Source: Flavobacterium akiainvivens (lineage in GTDB: Bacteria; Bacteroidota; Bacteroidia; Flavobacteriales; Flavobacteriaceae). Taken from it: 64,000 bases of DNA. A model generated the notes under the pieces. That model had not been told where the DNA came from and searched no databases. It worked only from the letters and a program-made list of their open reading frames with translations. The position numbers and the translations under genes are program-made. The stretch lies in the NCBI RefSeq assembly GCF_001278115.1, contig NZ_LIYD01000005.1, positions 3,251,717 to 3,315,716 on the forward strand, read 5' to 3'. Below, in pieces: positions 50,815-59,285 of this stretch (position 1 is its first letter; the number at the start of each line of letters is the position of its first letter).

Positions 50815-51750
50815 ATGGCTAAGATTCTTATCATTGGCGCCTGCGGGCAAATAGGCACAGAGCTTACTAAAAAACTGCGCAGCATTTATGGGGTTAACCA
50901 GGTTATTGCCAGCGATGTGCGCAAGGGCGACCCTGATTTTGTGGCTTCGGGCCCGTTTGAGGTAGTAAATGCACTCGACTTTAACCAGGTAGAAGAGGTT
51001 ATAGAAAAACACGGTGTAGAAGATGTATACCTTATGGCGGCGCTGCTTTCGGCTACAGCCGAAAAGAACCCTGCCTTTGCGTGGGATTTAAACATGAATT
51101 CGCTGTTCCATGTGCTTAACCTTGCCAAGGCCGATAAGATTAAAAAGATATTCTGGCCCAGTAGTATTGCTGTTTTTGGTCCTACTACGCCTAAACAAAA
51201 TACCCCGCAATATACCGTAATGGAGCCCAGCACCGTGTATGGCATAAGCAAGCAAAGCGGTGAACGCTGGTGCGAATACTACCACAACATTTATGGGGTA
51301 GATGTGCGCAGCATTCGTTATCCGGGGCTTATAAGCTGGAGCACCCCTCCGGGTGGCGGCACTACAGATTATGCCGTAGATATTTACTACAAAGCCCTGG
51401 CCGATGGTAAATATACCTGTTTCCTTAACGAAGAAACACGCCTGCCCATGATGTATATGGATGATGCTATTCGCGCCACGGTAGAAATTATGCAGGCGCC
51501 TGCCGAAAGCATAAAAATACGCTCAAGCTACAACCTGAGTGCCATGGATTTTACCCCGGTAGAAATTGCTGAGGCCATTAAAAAGGAAATCCCTGATTTT
51601 ACAATAGATTATGAGCCGGATTTCCGCCAGAAAATAGCCGACAGCTGGCCACAAAGCATTGACGACAGCAGCGCACGCCAGGACTGGGGTTGGAAACACG
51701 ATTTTGACCTGCAGGCCATGACGGCTGATATGATAGCACATTTAAAATAG
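50815..51750 (+). CDS. Short-chain L-threonine 3-dehydrogenase (GalE-like)
   Basis: 311 residues from ATG 50815. Extended SDR with NAD loop ILIIGACGQIGTEL, LSATAEKNPAFAWDLNMNSL, SSIAVFG, catalytic Tyr in STVYGISKQSGE, and RYPGLISWSTPPGGGTTDYAVDIYYKAL, which binds the amino-acid substrate in this family. The known SDR-type threonine dehydrogenases of Flavobacterium and Cupriavidus have the same length and signature. It oxidises L-Thr to 2-amino-3-oxobutyrate. The Kbl lyase partner is not adjacent. Confidence 0.88.
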   Translation: MAKILIIGACGQIGTELTKKLRSIYGVNQVIASDVRKGDPDFVASGPFEVVNALDFNQVEEVIEKHGVEDVYLMAALLSATAEKNPAFAWDLNMNSLFHVLNLAKADKIKKIFWPSSIAVFGPTTPKQNTPQYTVMEPSTVYGISKQSGERWCEYYHNIYGVDVRSIRYPGLISWSTPPGGGTTDYAVDIYYKALADGKYTCFLNEETRLPMMYMDDAIRATVEIMQAPAESIKIRSSYNLSAMDFTPVEIAEAIKKEIPDFTIDYEPDFRQKIADSWPQSIDDSSARQDWGWKHDFDLQAMTADMIAHLK

Positions 51751-51754
51751 TCAT

Positions 51755-51807
51755 CAGTCGCAGTCACAGTTTACAGTGCAACAACCTGAAAACTGCGACT
51801 GCGACTG
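51755..51807. repeat. CAGTCGCAGTC inverted repeat
   Basis: CAGTCGCAGTCACAGTTT (51755-51772) pairs with 51790-51807, with one mismatch. A lone arm of the same family lies at 33583-33601 (GTAAACTGCGACTGCGACTT). Confidence 0.7.
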
Positions 51808-51812
51808 AAAAC

Positions 51813-52340
51813 TTACTTTTTCTTCCTCATCTTCTCAATAAGCTTGTCCTCATACTTTGCCTTTATGGGCAGTACATCGTCTACCACCTCATTAGGCACG
51901 GTCATGCTTAGTACATAATGCTTTATTTTCCATTCCTTGCCTTCTTTGGTTAGCACGCCACTGCCGCGGCAGCCTTTCATCCAGGTATCAAGAAACTCAT
52001 CAAACCAGGCAGTTTTACCATCTTTACTAAAATATACATTGCGCTCCAGGGCTTTAAAATCCCAAACTGTTTTCTTATCAAAATACGGTTTGCTAAAGGC
52101 AGCAAACGCTGTTTTGTCCCAGTTTTCGGTAGCATCTGTACCTATGTAGCGGCCATCTTCGGCAATTTTGCCAAAATACCCGTCATAATCAGCCCTTGCC
52201 GCAGCTGCATGCCAGTTGTCTAACAAGGTTTTTATGGTGGCAGTTTCATCTTTTGTATTGATGGATTCCTGTGGCTTAAGCCATATAAAAAGGCTAATGG
52301 CTAAAGAGGTTAAGGCCAGGTAAGGGGTTAGTTTTTTCAT
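51813..52340 (-). CDS. NTF2/SnoaL-like protein, membrane-anchored or exported
   Basis: 175 residues from ATG 52340. Hydrophobic start (KLTPYLALTSLAISLFIWL), then a SnoaL/NTF2-like cone fold: TLLDNWHAAAARADYDGYFGKIAEDGRYIGTDATENWDK and the strand pair YFSKDGKTAWFDEFLDTW, GSGVLTKEGKEWKIKHYVLSMTVP. The family includes isomerases and stress-related binding proteins. Its ATG overlaps the stop of the gene before it (ATGA). Confidence 0.85.
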   Translation of the reverse strand: MKKLTPYLALTSLAISLFIWLKPQESINTKDETATIKTLLDNWHAAAARADYDGYFGKIAEDGRYIGTDATENWDKTAFAAFSKPYFDKKTVWDFKALERNVYFSKDGKTAWFDEFLDTWMKGCRGSGVLTKEGKEWKIKHYVLSMTVPNEVVDDVLPIKAKYEDKLIEKMRKKK

Positions 52341-52795
52341 TTGAATATTTTTTGCCAAAAGTTTTGTTTAGGTGTGTGGTTCTCAAGCCTTTTGCTAAGA
52401 CTTTCTATAGTTTCCTTCCATTTAGGGTAAAGTTCTTTATTTTCCAGCCAAAGCTCATTAAGCTCAGAATTTTTGCCGGTTATTTTTTTAAGCGCTTTTA
52501 TAGCAGGGGCTATTATGTGGCTAACATTTAGGGTTTTATGCAGTTGTCCAAATTTGTTCACATTGCCTTCATCTTCCTGGTCGTCAGCATCTGTACGGTA
52601 AACTGTGCCGTTAAGAAGGTTGTCTATGTAAGCCGCCGATATTAATGCCGCATAAGCTTCTGTAGATTCTAAATAACCGGGCTTAATGGCTGTCTTTACA
52701 GAGGTTTCAAAAAAGGCCAATGGATTTTCTTTAATCTCATCCTCAAATTCATAGGCGGTATCATCATCAAAAATACCATAGTCCCATGCACCCAT
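52337..52795 (-). CDS. DUF4259-type protein
   Basis: 152 residues. MGAWDYGIFDDDTAYEFEDEI is the DUF4259 start (GxWGxGxFxNDxAxD), and YLESTEAYAALISAAYIDNLLNG the helix that follows. Function unknown. It overlaps the NTF2-like gene by 4 bases. Confidence 0.88.
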   Translation of the reverse strand: MGAWDYGIFDDDTAYEFEDEIKENPLAFFETSVKTAIKPGYLESTEAYAALISAAYIDNLLNGTVYRTDADDQEDEGNVNKFGQLHKTLNVSHIIAPAIKALKKITGKNSELNELWLENKELYPKWKETIESLSKRLENHTPKQNFWQKIFK

Positions 52796-52821
52796 ACTTA
52801 ATTTGTTTACTTGGTTTAAAA

Positions 52822-52829
52822 CAAATGTA
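52822..52829 (-). promoter_or_regulatory. -7 box of DUF4259 gene
   Basis: TACATTTG on the minus strand, 26 bases before the ATG at 52795. Confidence 0.5.
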
Positions 52830-52845
52830 CACCTTTGGCAAATAA

Positions 52846-52871
52846 AAAAGCCATACTAATGCATGGCTTTT
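52846..52871 (-). terminator. amtB terminator
   Basis: AAAAGCCAT / ATGGCTTTT stem, 24 bases after the amtB stop, T-rich on the minus-strand 3' side. Confidence 0.85.
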
Positions 52872-52895
52872 ATGTATTGTGTATAGTAGTTGTTA

Positions 52896-54248
52896 TTACA
52901 ATCCAAGCGTTTCGTTGTGCTGGCTCAGGTCAAGCCCCTGGTCTTCGGCCTCTTCGCTAACACGAAGCGGAATAAACAGGTTGGTAAACTTATACAGCAG
53001 CATAGCCCCAAAGAATGAGAACACCGCTACAAGCACAAGTGCTATCATATGGTGGCCAAAAACATTCCACCCGCCGTGCAGCAGGCTGCCGCCCGGTACT
53101 TCGGCAAAAATAGCGGTAAGTATCATGCCCATAATACCGCCCACGCCGTGGCAGGCAAATACATCAAGGGTATCGTCATAGCGCTTAAGCCTTGGCCAGT
53201 GTGCCATAACATTGCTAACAATAGCGGCGCTAAATCCAAAGAATATACTTTTTGGTATGCTTACAAAACCTGCGGCAGGGGTAATGGCCACAAGGCCCAC
53301 AACAGCGCCTATACACGCGCCAAGGGCAGAAACCTTGCGCCCGTTTAGCCTGTCAAAAAACGACCACGTTAGCATGGCTGAAGCCGAAGCAATGGTGGTA
53401 GTGGCAAAGGCCATGGCAGCGGTACTGTTTGCTGCAAGGGCAGAACCCGCATTAAAGCCAAACCAGCCAAACCAAAGCATCCCGGTGCCTAACAGTACAA
53501 AAGGTATATTGGTAGGAATGTATTCCAGGTTTTTGCGTTTGCCAATGCACAGCACACCGGCAATGGCGGCAAAACCGGCGCTCATGTGCACCACGGTTCC
53601 GCCCGCAAAGTCTTTTACGCCAAAGTAAGCACCAAGCAGCCCGTTAGGGTGCCACACCATGTGACACAGCGGTGCATATATAAATATACAAAACAGGCAT
53701 ATAAACAGCAGGAACGATATAAAGCGTATGCGCTCTGCAAGTGCACCGGTAATAATGGCGGGGGTTATAACGGCAAACTTCATCTGGAACAGCGCAAACA
53801 GTATAAACGGAATGGTGCTGGCCATGGTGGCGCTTGGGTGCTGGTCTACATAATCAAAAAAGGCAAAATCTGTAGGGTTGCCTATAAGCCCATACTTAAC
53901 ACCGTCTATGGTAATGCCTATTGGGTCGCCAAAGGAAAGGCTAAAGCCCACAGCTACCCACAGCATACTGATTACGCCAAGGCATATAAAGCTCTTTAGC
54001 ATGGTGCTGATTACGTTTTTCTTGCCCACCATGCCGCCATAAAAAAAGGCAAGGCCGGGTGTCATGAGCAGCACAAGGCAGGCGGCGGTTAGCAGCCAGG
54101 CCACATCGGCAGGTACAATGGTGTCGGGAGAGTTAAATTTAGGGTTGTTATCGGCCACTACGGCGTGGTCCCAAAAAAGTCCTGTAATGGCAAGGGCTGC
54201 CGTAATGATAAAAGCGGCTATCCAGCGTTTTTCTAATTTTTTCTCCAT
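52896..54248 (-). CDS. amtB: Ammonium transporter
   Basis: 450 residues with a signal-like first helix and eleven further membrane segments. Amt/Rh family: DTAWLLTAACLVLLMTPGLAFFYGGMV, GLLGAYFGVKDFAGGTVVHMSAGFAAIAG (pore His) and FACHGVGGIMGMILTAIFAEV (second pore His). No P-II gene next to it. Imports NH4+ when nitrogen is scarce. Confidence 0.96.
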   Translation of the reverse strand: MEKKLEKRWIAAFIITAALAITGLFWDHAVVADNNPKFNSPDTIVPADVAWLLTAACLVLLMTPGLAFFYGGMVGKKNVISTMLKSFICLGVISMLWVAVGFSLSFGDPIGITIDGVKYGLIGNPTDFAFFDYVDQHPSATMASTIPFILFALFQMKFAVITPAIITGALAERIRFISFLLFICLFCIFIYAPLCHMVWHPNGLLGAYFGVKDFAGGTVVHMSAGFAAIAGVLCIGKRKNLEYIPTNIPFVLLGTGMLWFGWFGFNAGSALAANSTAAMAFATTTIASASAMLTWSFFDRLNGRKVSALGACIGAVVGLVAITPAAGFVSIPKSIFFGFSAAIVSNVMAHWPRLKRYDDTLDVFACHGVGGIMGMILTAIFAEVPGGSLLHGGWNVFGHHMIALVLVAVFSFFGAMLLYKFTNLFIPLRVSEEAEDQGLDLSQHNETLGL

Positions 54249-54271
54249 TGTAACCTGTTTTTATTTGGGGT

Positions 54272-54279
54272 CAAAAATA
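54272..54279 (-). promoter_or_regulatory. -7 box of amtB
   Basis: TATTTTTG on the minus strand, 23 bases before ATG 54248. Confidence 0.55.
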
Positions 54280-54374
54280 TAAAAATTATGTTAATTAAAA
54301 TATAGCCCCTAAAATTAACAGGGGTTAAAGTTTTAGCTAATGAATGTGCTTAACATAGATTCAGCCTTAAAACA

Positions 54375-54403
54375 AAAAGCGCCACCTTAAAGTTAGCGCT
54401 TTT
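54375..54403 (-). terminator. DinB-family gene terminator
   Basis: AAAAGCGC / GCGCTTTT stem with a 13-base loop, 32 bases after the stop at 54436. Confidence 0.85.
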
Positions 54404-54435
54404 ATGTTGACTGATGTTTAAACCCCGGTTAACAA

Positions 54436-54939
54436 TTATGGCCTGTCCCAAAATGCGGGCGGCTCTATGCCTCCTATGGCACGCAGGTATACATAGCCCT
54501 GCCCGCGGTGGTGAATTTCGTTATCCATAAAATACTGTATGGCGCTTAAAACGGTGCCGTCCCACTGGCCAAATATTTTAATTTTTCTTTCATAATCGCC
54601 GGCCGGTATTTGCGGCCAGTATGTTTCAAGCCTGCTTGTGGCTTCGTCCCACAGCTCTAAAAGCTCTGCCTTGGTTTTAGGCAGGCCTTCGCCGCTCATG
54701 TGTGCCATCATTTCGTTACCCCAGTCGCCGGTGGCAAGGCCTTTAATGCCCGGGCCGGTAAGGTCTATAATTTCCATGGCCTGTAGCGCAAACGTGCGCA
54801 TGCCGCCTATGCTGAACTCAAAAAGCTCCTTTTCAGGAAAAGCCTCTATAACCCTGCGGGTAAGCCCGCGGTGGCCCTGCCAGTGGTTAAACAATTGTTC
54901 AGATGAAATAATGCCTGCTGTAATTGCTGTTGTCTCCAT
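54436..54939 (-). CDS. DinB-family protein
   Basis: 167 residues from ATG 54939. Four-helix DinB/YfiT fold: ISSEQLFNHWQGHRGLTRRVIEAF and the C-terminal LSAIQYFMDNEIHHRGQGYVYLRAIG, with metal-binding His residues in NHWQGH and EIHHRG. Members are putative metal-dependent hydrolases or thiol transferases; function here unknown. Confidence 0.9.
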   Translation of the reverse strand: METTAITAGIISSEQLFNHWQGHRGLTRRVIEAFPEKELFEFSIGGMRTFALQAMEIIDLTGPGIKGLATGDWGNEMMAHMSGEGLPKTKAELLELWDEATSRLETYWPQIPAGDYERKIKIFGQWDGTVLSAIQYFMDNEIHHRGQGYVYLRAIGGIEPPAFWDRP

Positions 54940-54965
54940 AATAACTGTTGTTTTGATTTCTAAAG

Positions 54966-54973
54966 CAAAAGTA
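54966..54973 (-). promoter_or_regulatory. -7 box of DinB-family gene
   Basis: TACTTTTG on the minus strand, 27 bases before ATG 54939; it lies inside the longer alternative frame and so excludes it. Confidence 0.6.
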
Positions 54974-55021
54974 CAGGCGGGTAGTGACAAGGGTATGTCA
55001 GCAGGTTTTTACAAATTTCAA

Positions 55022-57226
55022 TTATTTTTTATTTATGAATTCAACGGCCTTTTCCAGCACCTCGTCGCGGCCATCGGTAATACCCTTAACGGTAGGTTTT
55101 ACCTCAATATCGGGCACAATGCCCACGCGCTGGGTTTCGCCTCCGTCAGGATAATACACCCCAATGCCGCTTATAACGGTGTATACATTTCCGGGCAGGT
55201 AAAACGGACTTATATTGCCATCTGCGCCAGATGTGGTGGACCCAACAATTTTAGCTCCCACCGCCCTGAACGTTAAAGCCGAATATTCGGCCATGCTTTG
55301 TGTAACCTCGTTAACCAGCACTACAACCTTGCCTTTGTAGTTGTTTCTACCCTGAAGCTCCATGTAGGGTATTACGCTAAACTCTCCCGGGGTGGTTATG
55401 CTGGGGTTGCTCCATTTTACAAACTCAGTACTGCCTTTGGCAATCATTTCGCCAACAGCAAGCACAATAAAGTCACTCGGGTAGCAGCGCAGGTCTATCA
55501 CAAGGCCGTCGGTATTTTTAATATCTTCAAAAAACTGCGGTATGTACTCATTTTTTATAGTACCGGGATACATATAGGCAATTTTTGGCGAAAGCATCTT
55601 AAAGCAGGTGTCTTTCTTTTGGCTGAGTAGCTTAAGGTCTATCTCATCTTTAGTATAGGTTGGCAATGTAGCCTTAAAGGGCTTGCCGTTGCGGGTGTAG
55701 TCTACAGTAAGGGTATTGTTGTTGCTGCGCAAAAGTGCGCGGGCTATGTTGCGCATTTTTGTAGGCTGGTTAGAGGCCGGGTTGTATTTAAGGCGTTCCT
55801 GCACCAGCTTATCTACCGGGGTGCCGTTAATGGCGGTAATAACATCGCCTTTTTGCAAAACAGAAGCCCCATCCCTGCTCATAAAACGGGTAACAACGGG
55901 TTTGCCTTCGGTAAAGGCTACTATCTCGGCAGCAAAGCGGTTGCCCCTTATTTCTTCAATTGTAGGGTCGCCATATACGTTAGCATGGGTGTCGTTTATA
56001 CGGCCTATAAGCTCCAGGGCTGCCAGTTTGTAGTCTTTTTCGGTTTTAACGTTTACAAATTTCGGGATAAACTCCTCCAGCACGCCTTTCCAGTCTTCGC
56101 CTATAAGGTGGCGGTTAGGAAAGTAGTACTGAATAATATTCCAGTAGCGGTACAGCCCCAGCAGGCGGTAGCCGGCATCGGCAAAATCCATGTCTTTATA
56201 CGGATTTTCATTTTTAAATTCAGGGTTTTGAACGCTTTCAGCAAGGCCAATGTAGTAATGGCTGCCGGTGCGTGTGGCCGATTTCAGGTCGGTTAGCAGC
56301 GTGCTCAGTTCCGGCGAAAGCCCCGAGGTTGTAATCCAGTCCAGGTCGGGCGACAGCTTTACGTTTTCGCTTTTTACAACCGGGGCTTTTTCAAACGGGC
56401 CAAGGGCCTTAGCCCAGGCAAGAAGGGCGGCATCACGCTGGGCTGCGTTTTTGGCTTCCAGTACTTTTGGCACTATACGGAAAAGCTCATAATCCCAGTT
56501 GTGGTTGCCTGCCGCAATAGCCGGGTGATAGTACTTAAGGTAGCCCCACACAAGGCCCAGTACTTTTAAATCCTGCGTTTTTTGAGGGGTAAGGGTAATG
56601 GCGTTTATTTTAGAACCGCCGTCAAACTCTTTATCTTTTTGGGCAGGCAGTTCTACCACTACCTTTTTCGTGGCTTTAGAAATGTCTTTGCCGTCTATGC
56701 TTATCTTAAGGTCGTCTACCCAAAGCTTGCCGCTGCCACCGTTAAGCGCACCCACATAAATGGTTTGGGCATCTTTGGGCAGGGGCAGTTCAATTTCATA
56801 TTTAGCCCAGTCAGACGTGCCGTTAATGCCTTGAGCATCCATATTTTCAAATTCCAGAATATCATTGGCACCGTCAATACGCAACAGCAGGCCCACATTG
56901 CCATCAGTTACGCCCTCCAGTTTCATCCAGCCGGTAAGTAAAATAGTCTGGCCTTCATACACCGCGGGGATTGCAGTGGCAATACAGCCAAATTGGGCAT
57001 TATCGGCATTCTTTTGTATCAGTACTGATTTTGTTCCGCTTTTGGCCACCGTGGCATCGGTTTGTACAATATAGTCTTTTCCCCAAACATGGGCAGACAA
57101 GGGTAATTTAGACTTATCTACGGTAATTTCGTAATCAAGGTTAAAAAAAGGAGTATCAACATCCTGTGCCAGTACGGGCAGGGCAAACAGGCAGGCCTGT
57201 GCAGCCCGGTAAAGTGGTTTGGTCAT
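55022..57226 (-). CDS. S41 peptidase with PDZ and carbohydrate-binding-like domains
   Basis: 734 residues from ATG 57226. Signal peptide (LYRAAQACLFALPVLAQ), a beta-sandwich domain (about 30-190; GCIATAIPAVYEGQTILLTGWMKLEG, LWVDDLKISIDG), a helical linker, a PDZ domain near 450-500 (LQKGDVITAINGTPVDKL), and a tail-specific protease domain with VVVLVNEVTQSMAEYSAL (catalytic Ser) and GSTTSGADGNIS. It acts in the periplasm or at the surface, possibly on misfolded or tagged proteins. Confidence 0.92.
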   Translation of the reverse strand: MTKPLYRAAQACLFALPVLAQDVDTPFFNLDYEITVDKSKLPLSAHVWGKDYIVQTDATVAKSGTKSVLIQKNADNAQFGCIATAIPAVYEGQTILLTGWMKLEGVTDGNVGLLLRIDGANDILEFENMDAQGINGTSDWAKYEIELPLPKDAQTIYVGALNGGSGKLWVDDLKISIDGKDISKATKKVVVELPAQKDKEFDGGSKINAITLTPQKTQDLKVLGLVWGYLKYYHPAIAAGNHNWDYELFRIVPKVLEAKNAAQRDAALLAWAKALGPFEKAPVVKSENVKLSPDLDWITTSGLSPELSTLLTDLKSATRTGSHYYIGLAESVQNPEFKNENPYKDMDFADAGYRLLGLYRYWNIIQYYFPNRHLIGEDWKGVLEEFIPKFVNVKTEKDYKLAALELIGRINDTHANVYGDPTIEEIRGNRFAAEIVAFTEGKPVVTRFMSRDGASVLQKGDVITAINGTPVDKLVQERLKYNPASNQPTKMRNIARALLRSNNNTLTVDYTRNGKPFKATLPTYTKDEIDLKLLSQKKDTCFKMLSPKIAYMYPGTIKNEYIPQFFEDIKNTDGLVIDLRCYPSDFIVLAVGEMIAKGSTEFVKWSNPSITTPGEFSVIPYMELQGRNNYKGKVVVLVNEVTQSMAEYSALTFRAVGAKIVGSTTSGADGNISPFYLPGNVYTVISGIGVYYPDGGETQRVGIVPDIEVKPTVKGITDGRDEVLEKAVEFINKK

Positions 57227-57227
57227 T

Positions 57228-57267
57228 ATAAAGTGGTTTTGTTGGTATACCCTTAACGCCACTTTAT
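57228..57267 (-). promoter_or_regulatory. Hairpin in the leader of the S41 gene
   Basis: ATAAAGTGG (57228-57236) and CCACTTTAT (57259-57267) form a perfect 9-base stem one base before the ATG. It would hide the start region if transcribed. Confidence 0.45.
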
Positions 57268-57345
57268 GGGGTTATAGTACTTTTTAACAGGAAAAGGGAA
57301 GCAATTGCCTCCCTCTATCCTGTTAATGTTTTTATGTATAGTGGC

Positions 57346-57945
57346 TTATATAGCAAAAGCCTCAAGTGCCCTTTCTACGGCATTTTCCCTCATATCCGGG
57401 AATGCCAGCCCTTCGGCACGGATAATGGTTATATCTGTAATGCCTATAAAGCCCAGTACAGCGGTTAGGTAAGGTGTTGCAAAATCATAAGCTTTATATG
57501 GCCCGTCAGAATATACAGCGCCGGCACTAAACGCCAGGTATACCTTTTTGCCTTCTACATGGCCTTTTGCGCCTTCGGGGCTATAGCTAAAGGTTTTCCC
57601 TGCCCTTGCAATGTGGTCGAGCCAGCTTTTAAGTTGCGATGGTGCGCCAAAATTGTACAACGGCACACCTATAACCAGTATATCGGCATCAAACAACTGG
57701 GCAATGGCCGCGTCCGATGCTTTAATGGCTTCTTTTTGTATGTCAGAATGCTGGTCCTCGGGCGTGCGCAGGGCGGTAACGGTGGTTTCGTCAAGGTGCG
57801 GCAGCGGGTTTTCGGCAAGGTTTAGTTCCGTTACGGTACTTCCGGGGAAGGTTTGCTGCAACTGGCTTACAATAGAGTTGCCCAGCTTTATGCTTACAGA
57901 TTGTGCACCCTGCGGGCTGCTGATAATGTGAAGTATGTTTTTCAT
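57346..57945 (-). CDS. azoR: FMN-dependent NADH-azoreductase
   Basis: 199 residues. Flavodoxin-like: HIISSPQGAQSVSIKLGNSIVSQL, ADILVIGVPLYNFGAPSQLKSWLDHIARAGKTFSYSPEGAKG and the FMN-phosphate loop after SP. Reduces quinones and azo compounds by two electrons, protecting from quinone stress. Divergent from an HxlR-type regulator. Confidence 0.95.
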   Translation of the reverse strand: MKNILHIISSPQGAQSVSIKLGNSIVSQLQQTFPGSTVTELNLAENPLPHLDETTVTALRTPEDQHSDIQKEAIKASDAAIAQLFDADILVIGVPLYNFGAPSQLKSWLDHIARAGKTFSYSPEGAKGHVEGKKVYLAFSAGAVYSDGPYKAYDFATPYLTAVLGFIGITDITIIRAEGLAFPDMRENAVERALEAFAI

Positions 57946-57973
57946 GACTACGTTTCTTTTGTTATTTATTGAC

Positions 57974-57981
57974 CAAAATTA
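57974..57981 (-). promoter_or_regulatory. -7 box of azoR
   Basis: TAATTTTG on the minus strand, 28 bases before the azoR ATG. Confidence 0.55.
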
Positions 57982-58001
57982 CGTACATTAGCTTTCAGAA
58001 A

Positions 58002-58031
58002 GTAAGTAGTATACTAAAGGTTAGTACTTAC
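58002..58031. promoter_or_regulatory. Operator region of azoR/HxlR pair
   Basis: GTAAGTA (58002-58008) and TACTTAC (58025-58031) frame a central AGTATACT palindrome at 58008-58015. Placed upstream of the azoR -7 box and 21 bases before the regulator ATG. Confidence 0.55.
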
Positions 58032-58052
58032 CTTTTGGTAACCTTTTAAATT

Positions 58053-58430
58053 ATGGAAACAGAAACAGAAGTAGGTTTCAGGCGCAACATAACCCCGGCA
58101 CAATGCTCGGCCCATCTGAGCAATGTAGGCGATGCCATATATGTAATAGGCGGCAAGTGGAAACTGCGCATTATAATAGCCCTGCACGAAGGGCACTGCC
58201 GTTTTAACGAGCTGCAACGCGCCATACCGGGCATATCTGCCAAGGTGCTGAGCAATGAGTTAAAGGAAATGGAGCTGAGTGGCTTTGTGCAGCGCCGTGT
58301 AGATACAGGTACGCCCATAGTGGTTACCTATCATGCTACCGACTATACGCACACCCTGCAAAACGTACTGGAAGCCCTTGCCGAATGGGGCGCCCTGCAC
58401 CGTGAAAAACTGCGCAACGAGGCGCGGTAA
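58053..58430 (+). CDS. HxlR-family regulator (YodB-like)
   Basis: 125 residues. HxlR winged helix: AIYVIGGKWKLRIIIALHEGHCRFNELQRAIPGISAKVLSNELKEMELSGFVQRR. A Cys near residue 15 (TPAQCSAHL) is where YodB and HypR have their sensing cysteine; a second is in EGHCRF. Divergent from azoR, the same pairing as YodB/AzoR1 in Bacillus, where quinones and diamide relieve repression. That regulation is inferred here. Confidence 0.92.
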   Translation: METETEVGFRRNITPAQCSAHLSNVGDAIYVIGGKWKLRIIIALHEGHCRFNELQRAIPGISAKVLSNELKEMELSGFVQRRVDTGTPIVVTYHATDYTHTLQNVLEALAEWGALHREKLRNEAR

Positions 58431-58451
58431 AGTTTTGTTAATTCCTAATTG

Positions 58452-58491
58452 TTTCCTGTTTTGGGGTGCACATTGCCCTCAAAACAAGGAA
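58452..58491 (+). promoter_or_regulatory. Hairpin before the outer-membrane protein gene
   Basis: TTTCCTGTTTTGGGG and CCCTCAAAACAAGGAAA pair with small bulges, ending 2 bases before ATG 58494. It may end the HxlR transcript or mask the start. Confidence 0.5.
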
Positions 58492-58493
58492 AT

Positions 58494-59285
58494 ATGAAGA
58501 AGATACTGCTACTGCTAACCGTTTTTTTAGGACTAAAAACCGCTGCGCAAACAGCCGATACCAAACCCCTGAAGCTGCACCACGCTGAACCGCTCTATAC
58601 CGACCTGATACGCGACCTGGGTGCACGCAAAGGCGAACACGAGCTAAACATTGGCTTTGGCGTAAACGATGAAAAAACCTATTACTCGTACACCGGTTTT
58701 GCCGAATATGAATTTGCCATTGCCAACCGCCTGGGCCTTGAGGTTGAGGTGCCTTTTGAAGTAAACACCGCTGCACCCGGATATGATAAAACCGTAGCGC
58801 CCGGCAACAGGGTAGAGGGTATAAAGCTGGCCACACAGTACACTTTTTTAGTGTCGCAGCAATGGCAAACCAGTATGGCGGTGGGCTACATCCAGGAAAT
58901 GGAGTTTTCCCCGTTTGACCAAACCAGCAGTACACTGTTTAGCGGCACGCGCTACAACCCTATTTTTATTGCGGCAACACGGCTTACGCCAAATATACAT
59001 ACACTACTTTATACCGGCCCTGAAATTGAGCAGGACTTCGCCACCGGGCATACCACTACTACCATGGCGGTAAATGCCAACCTGCACTATGTGTTTGCCA
59101 ATGGCAATTTTGTGGGTGTGGAAACCAATATGGATTTTTCTGCTGAAAAGCCCGATATTGTGCTACGCCCGCAGTTTAAGGTGGCCTTTAGCAAAAGCGT
59201 GAGCCTGGGCGTACTGGCGGGTATACCGGTGTCTAACCAAAACCACGGCCTTAGCGCCATGACGCGTATGATATGGGTGCCGTAA
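58494..59285 (+). CDS. Outer-membrane protein of the HAEPLY type
   Basis: 263 residues from ATG 58494. Signal peptide MKKILLLLTVFLGLKTAAQ, then LHHAEPLYTDLIRDLGARKGEHELNIGFGVN, a block I recognise from a Bacteroidota/Proteobacteria family of uncharacterised outer-membrane proteins, and a series of strands (YTGFAEYEFAIANRLGLEVEVPF, YTGPEIEQDF, VSLGVLAGIPVS). Function unknown. Converges on the next gene with no spacer. Confidence 0.85.
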   Translation: MKKILLLLTVFLGLKTAAQTADTKPLKLHHAEPLYTDLIRDLGARKGEHELNIGFGVNDEKTYYSYTGFAEYEFAIANRLGLEVEVPFEVNTAAPGYDKTVAPGNRVEGIKLATQYTFLVSQQWQTSMAVGYIQEMEFSPFDQTSSTLFSGTRYNPIFIAATRLTPNIHTLLYTGPEIEQDFATGHTTTTMAVNANLHYVFANGNFVGVETNMDFSAEKPDIVLRPQFKVAFSKSVSLGVLAGIPVSNQNHGLSAMTRMIWVP

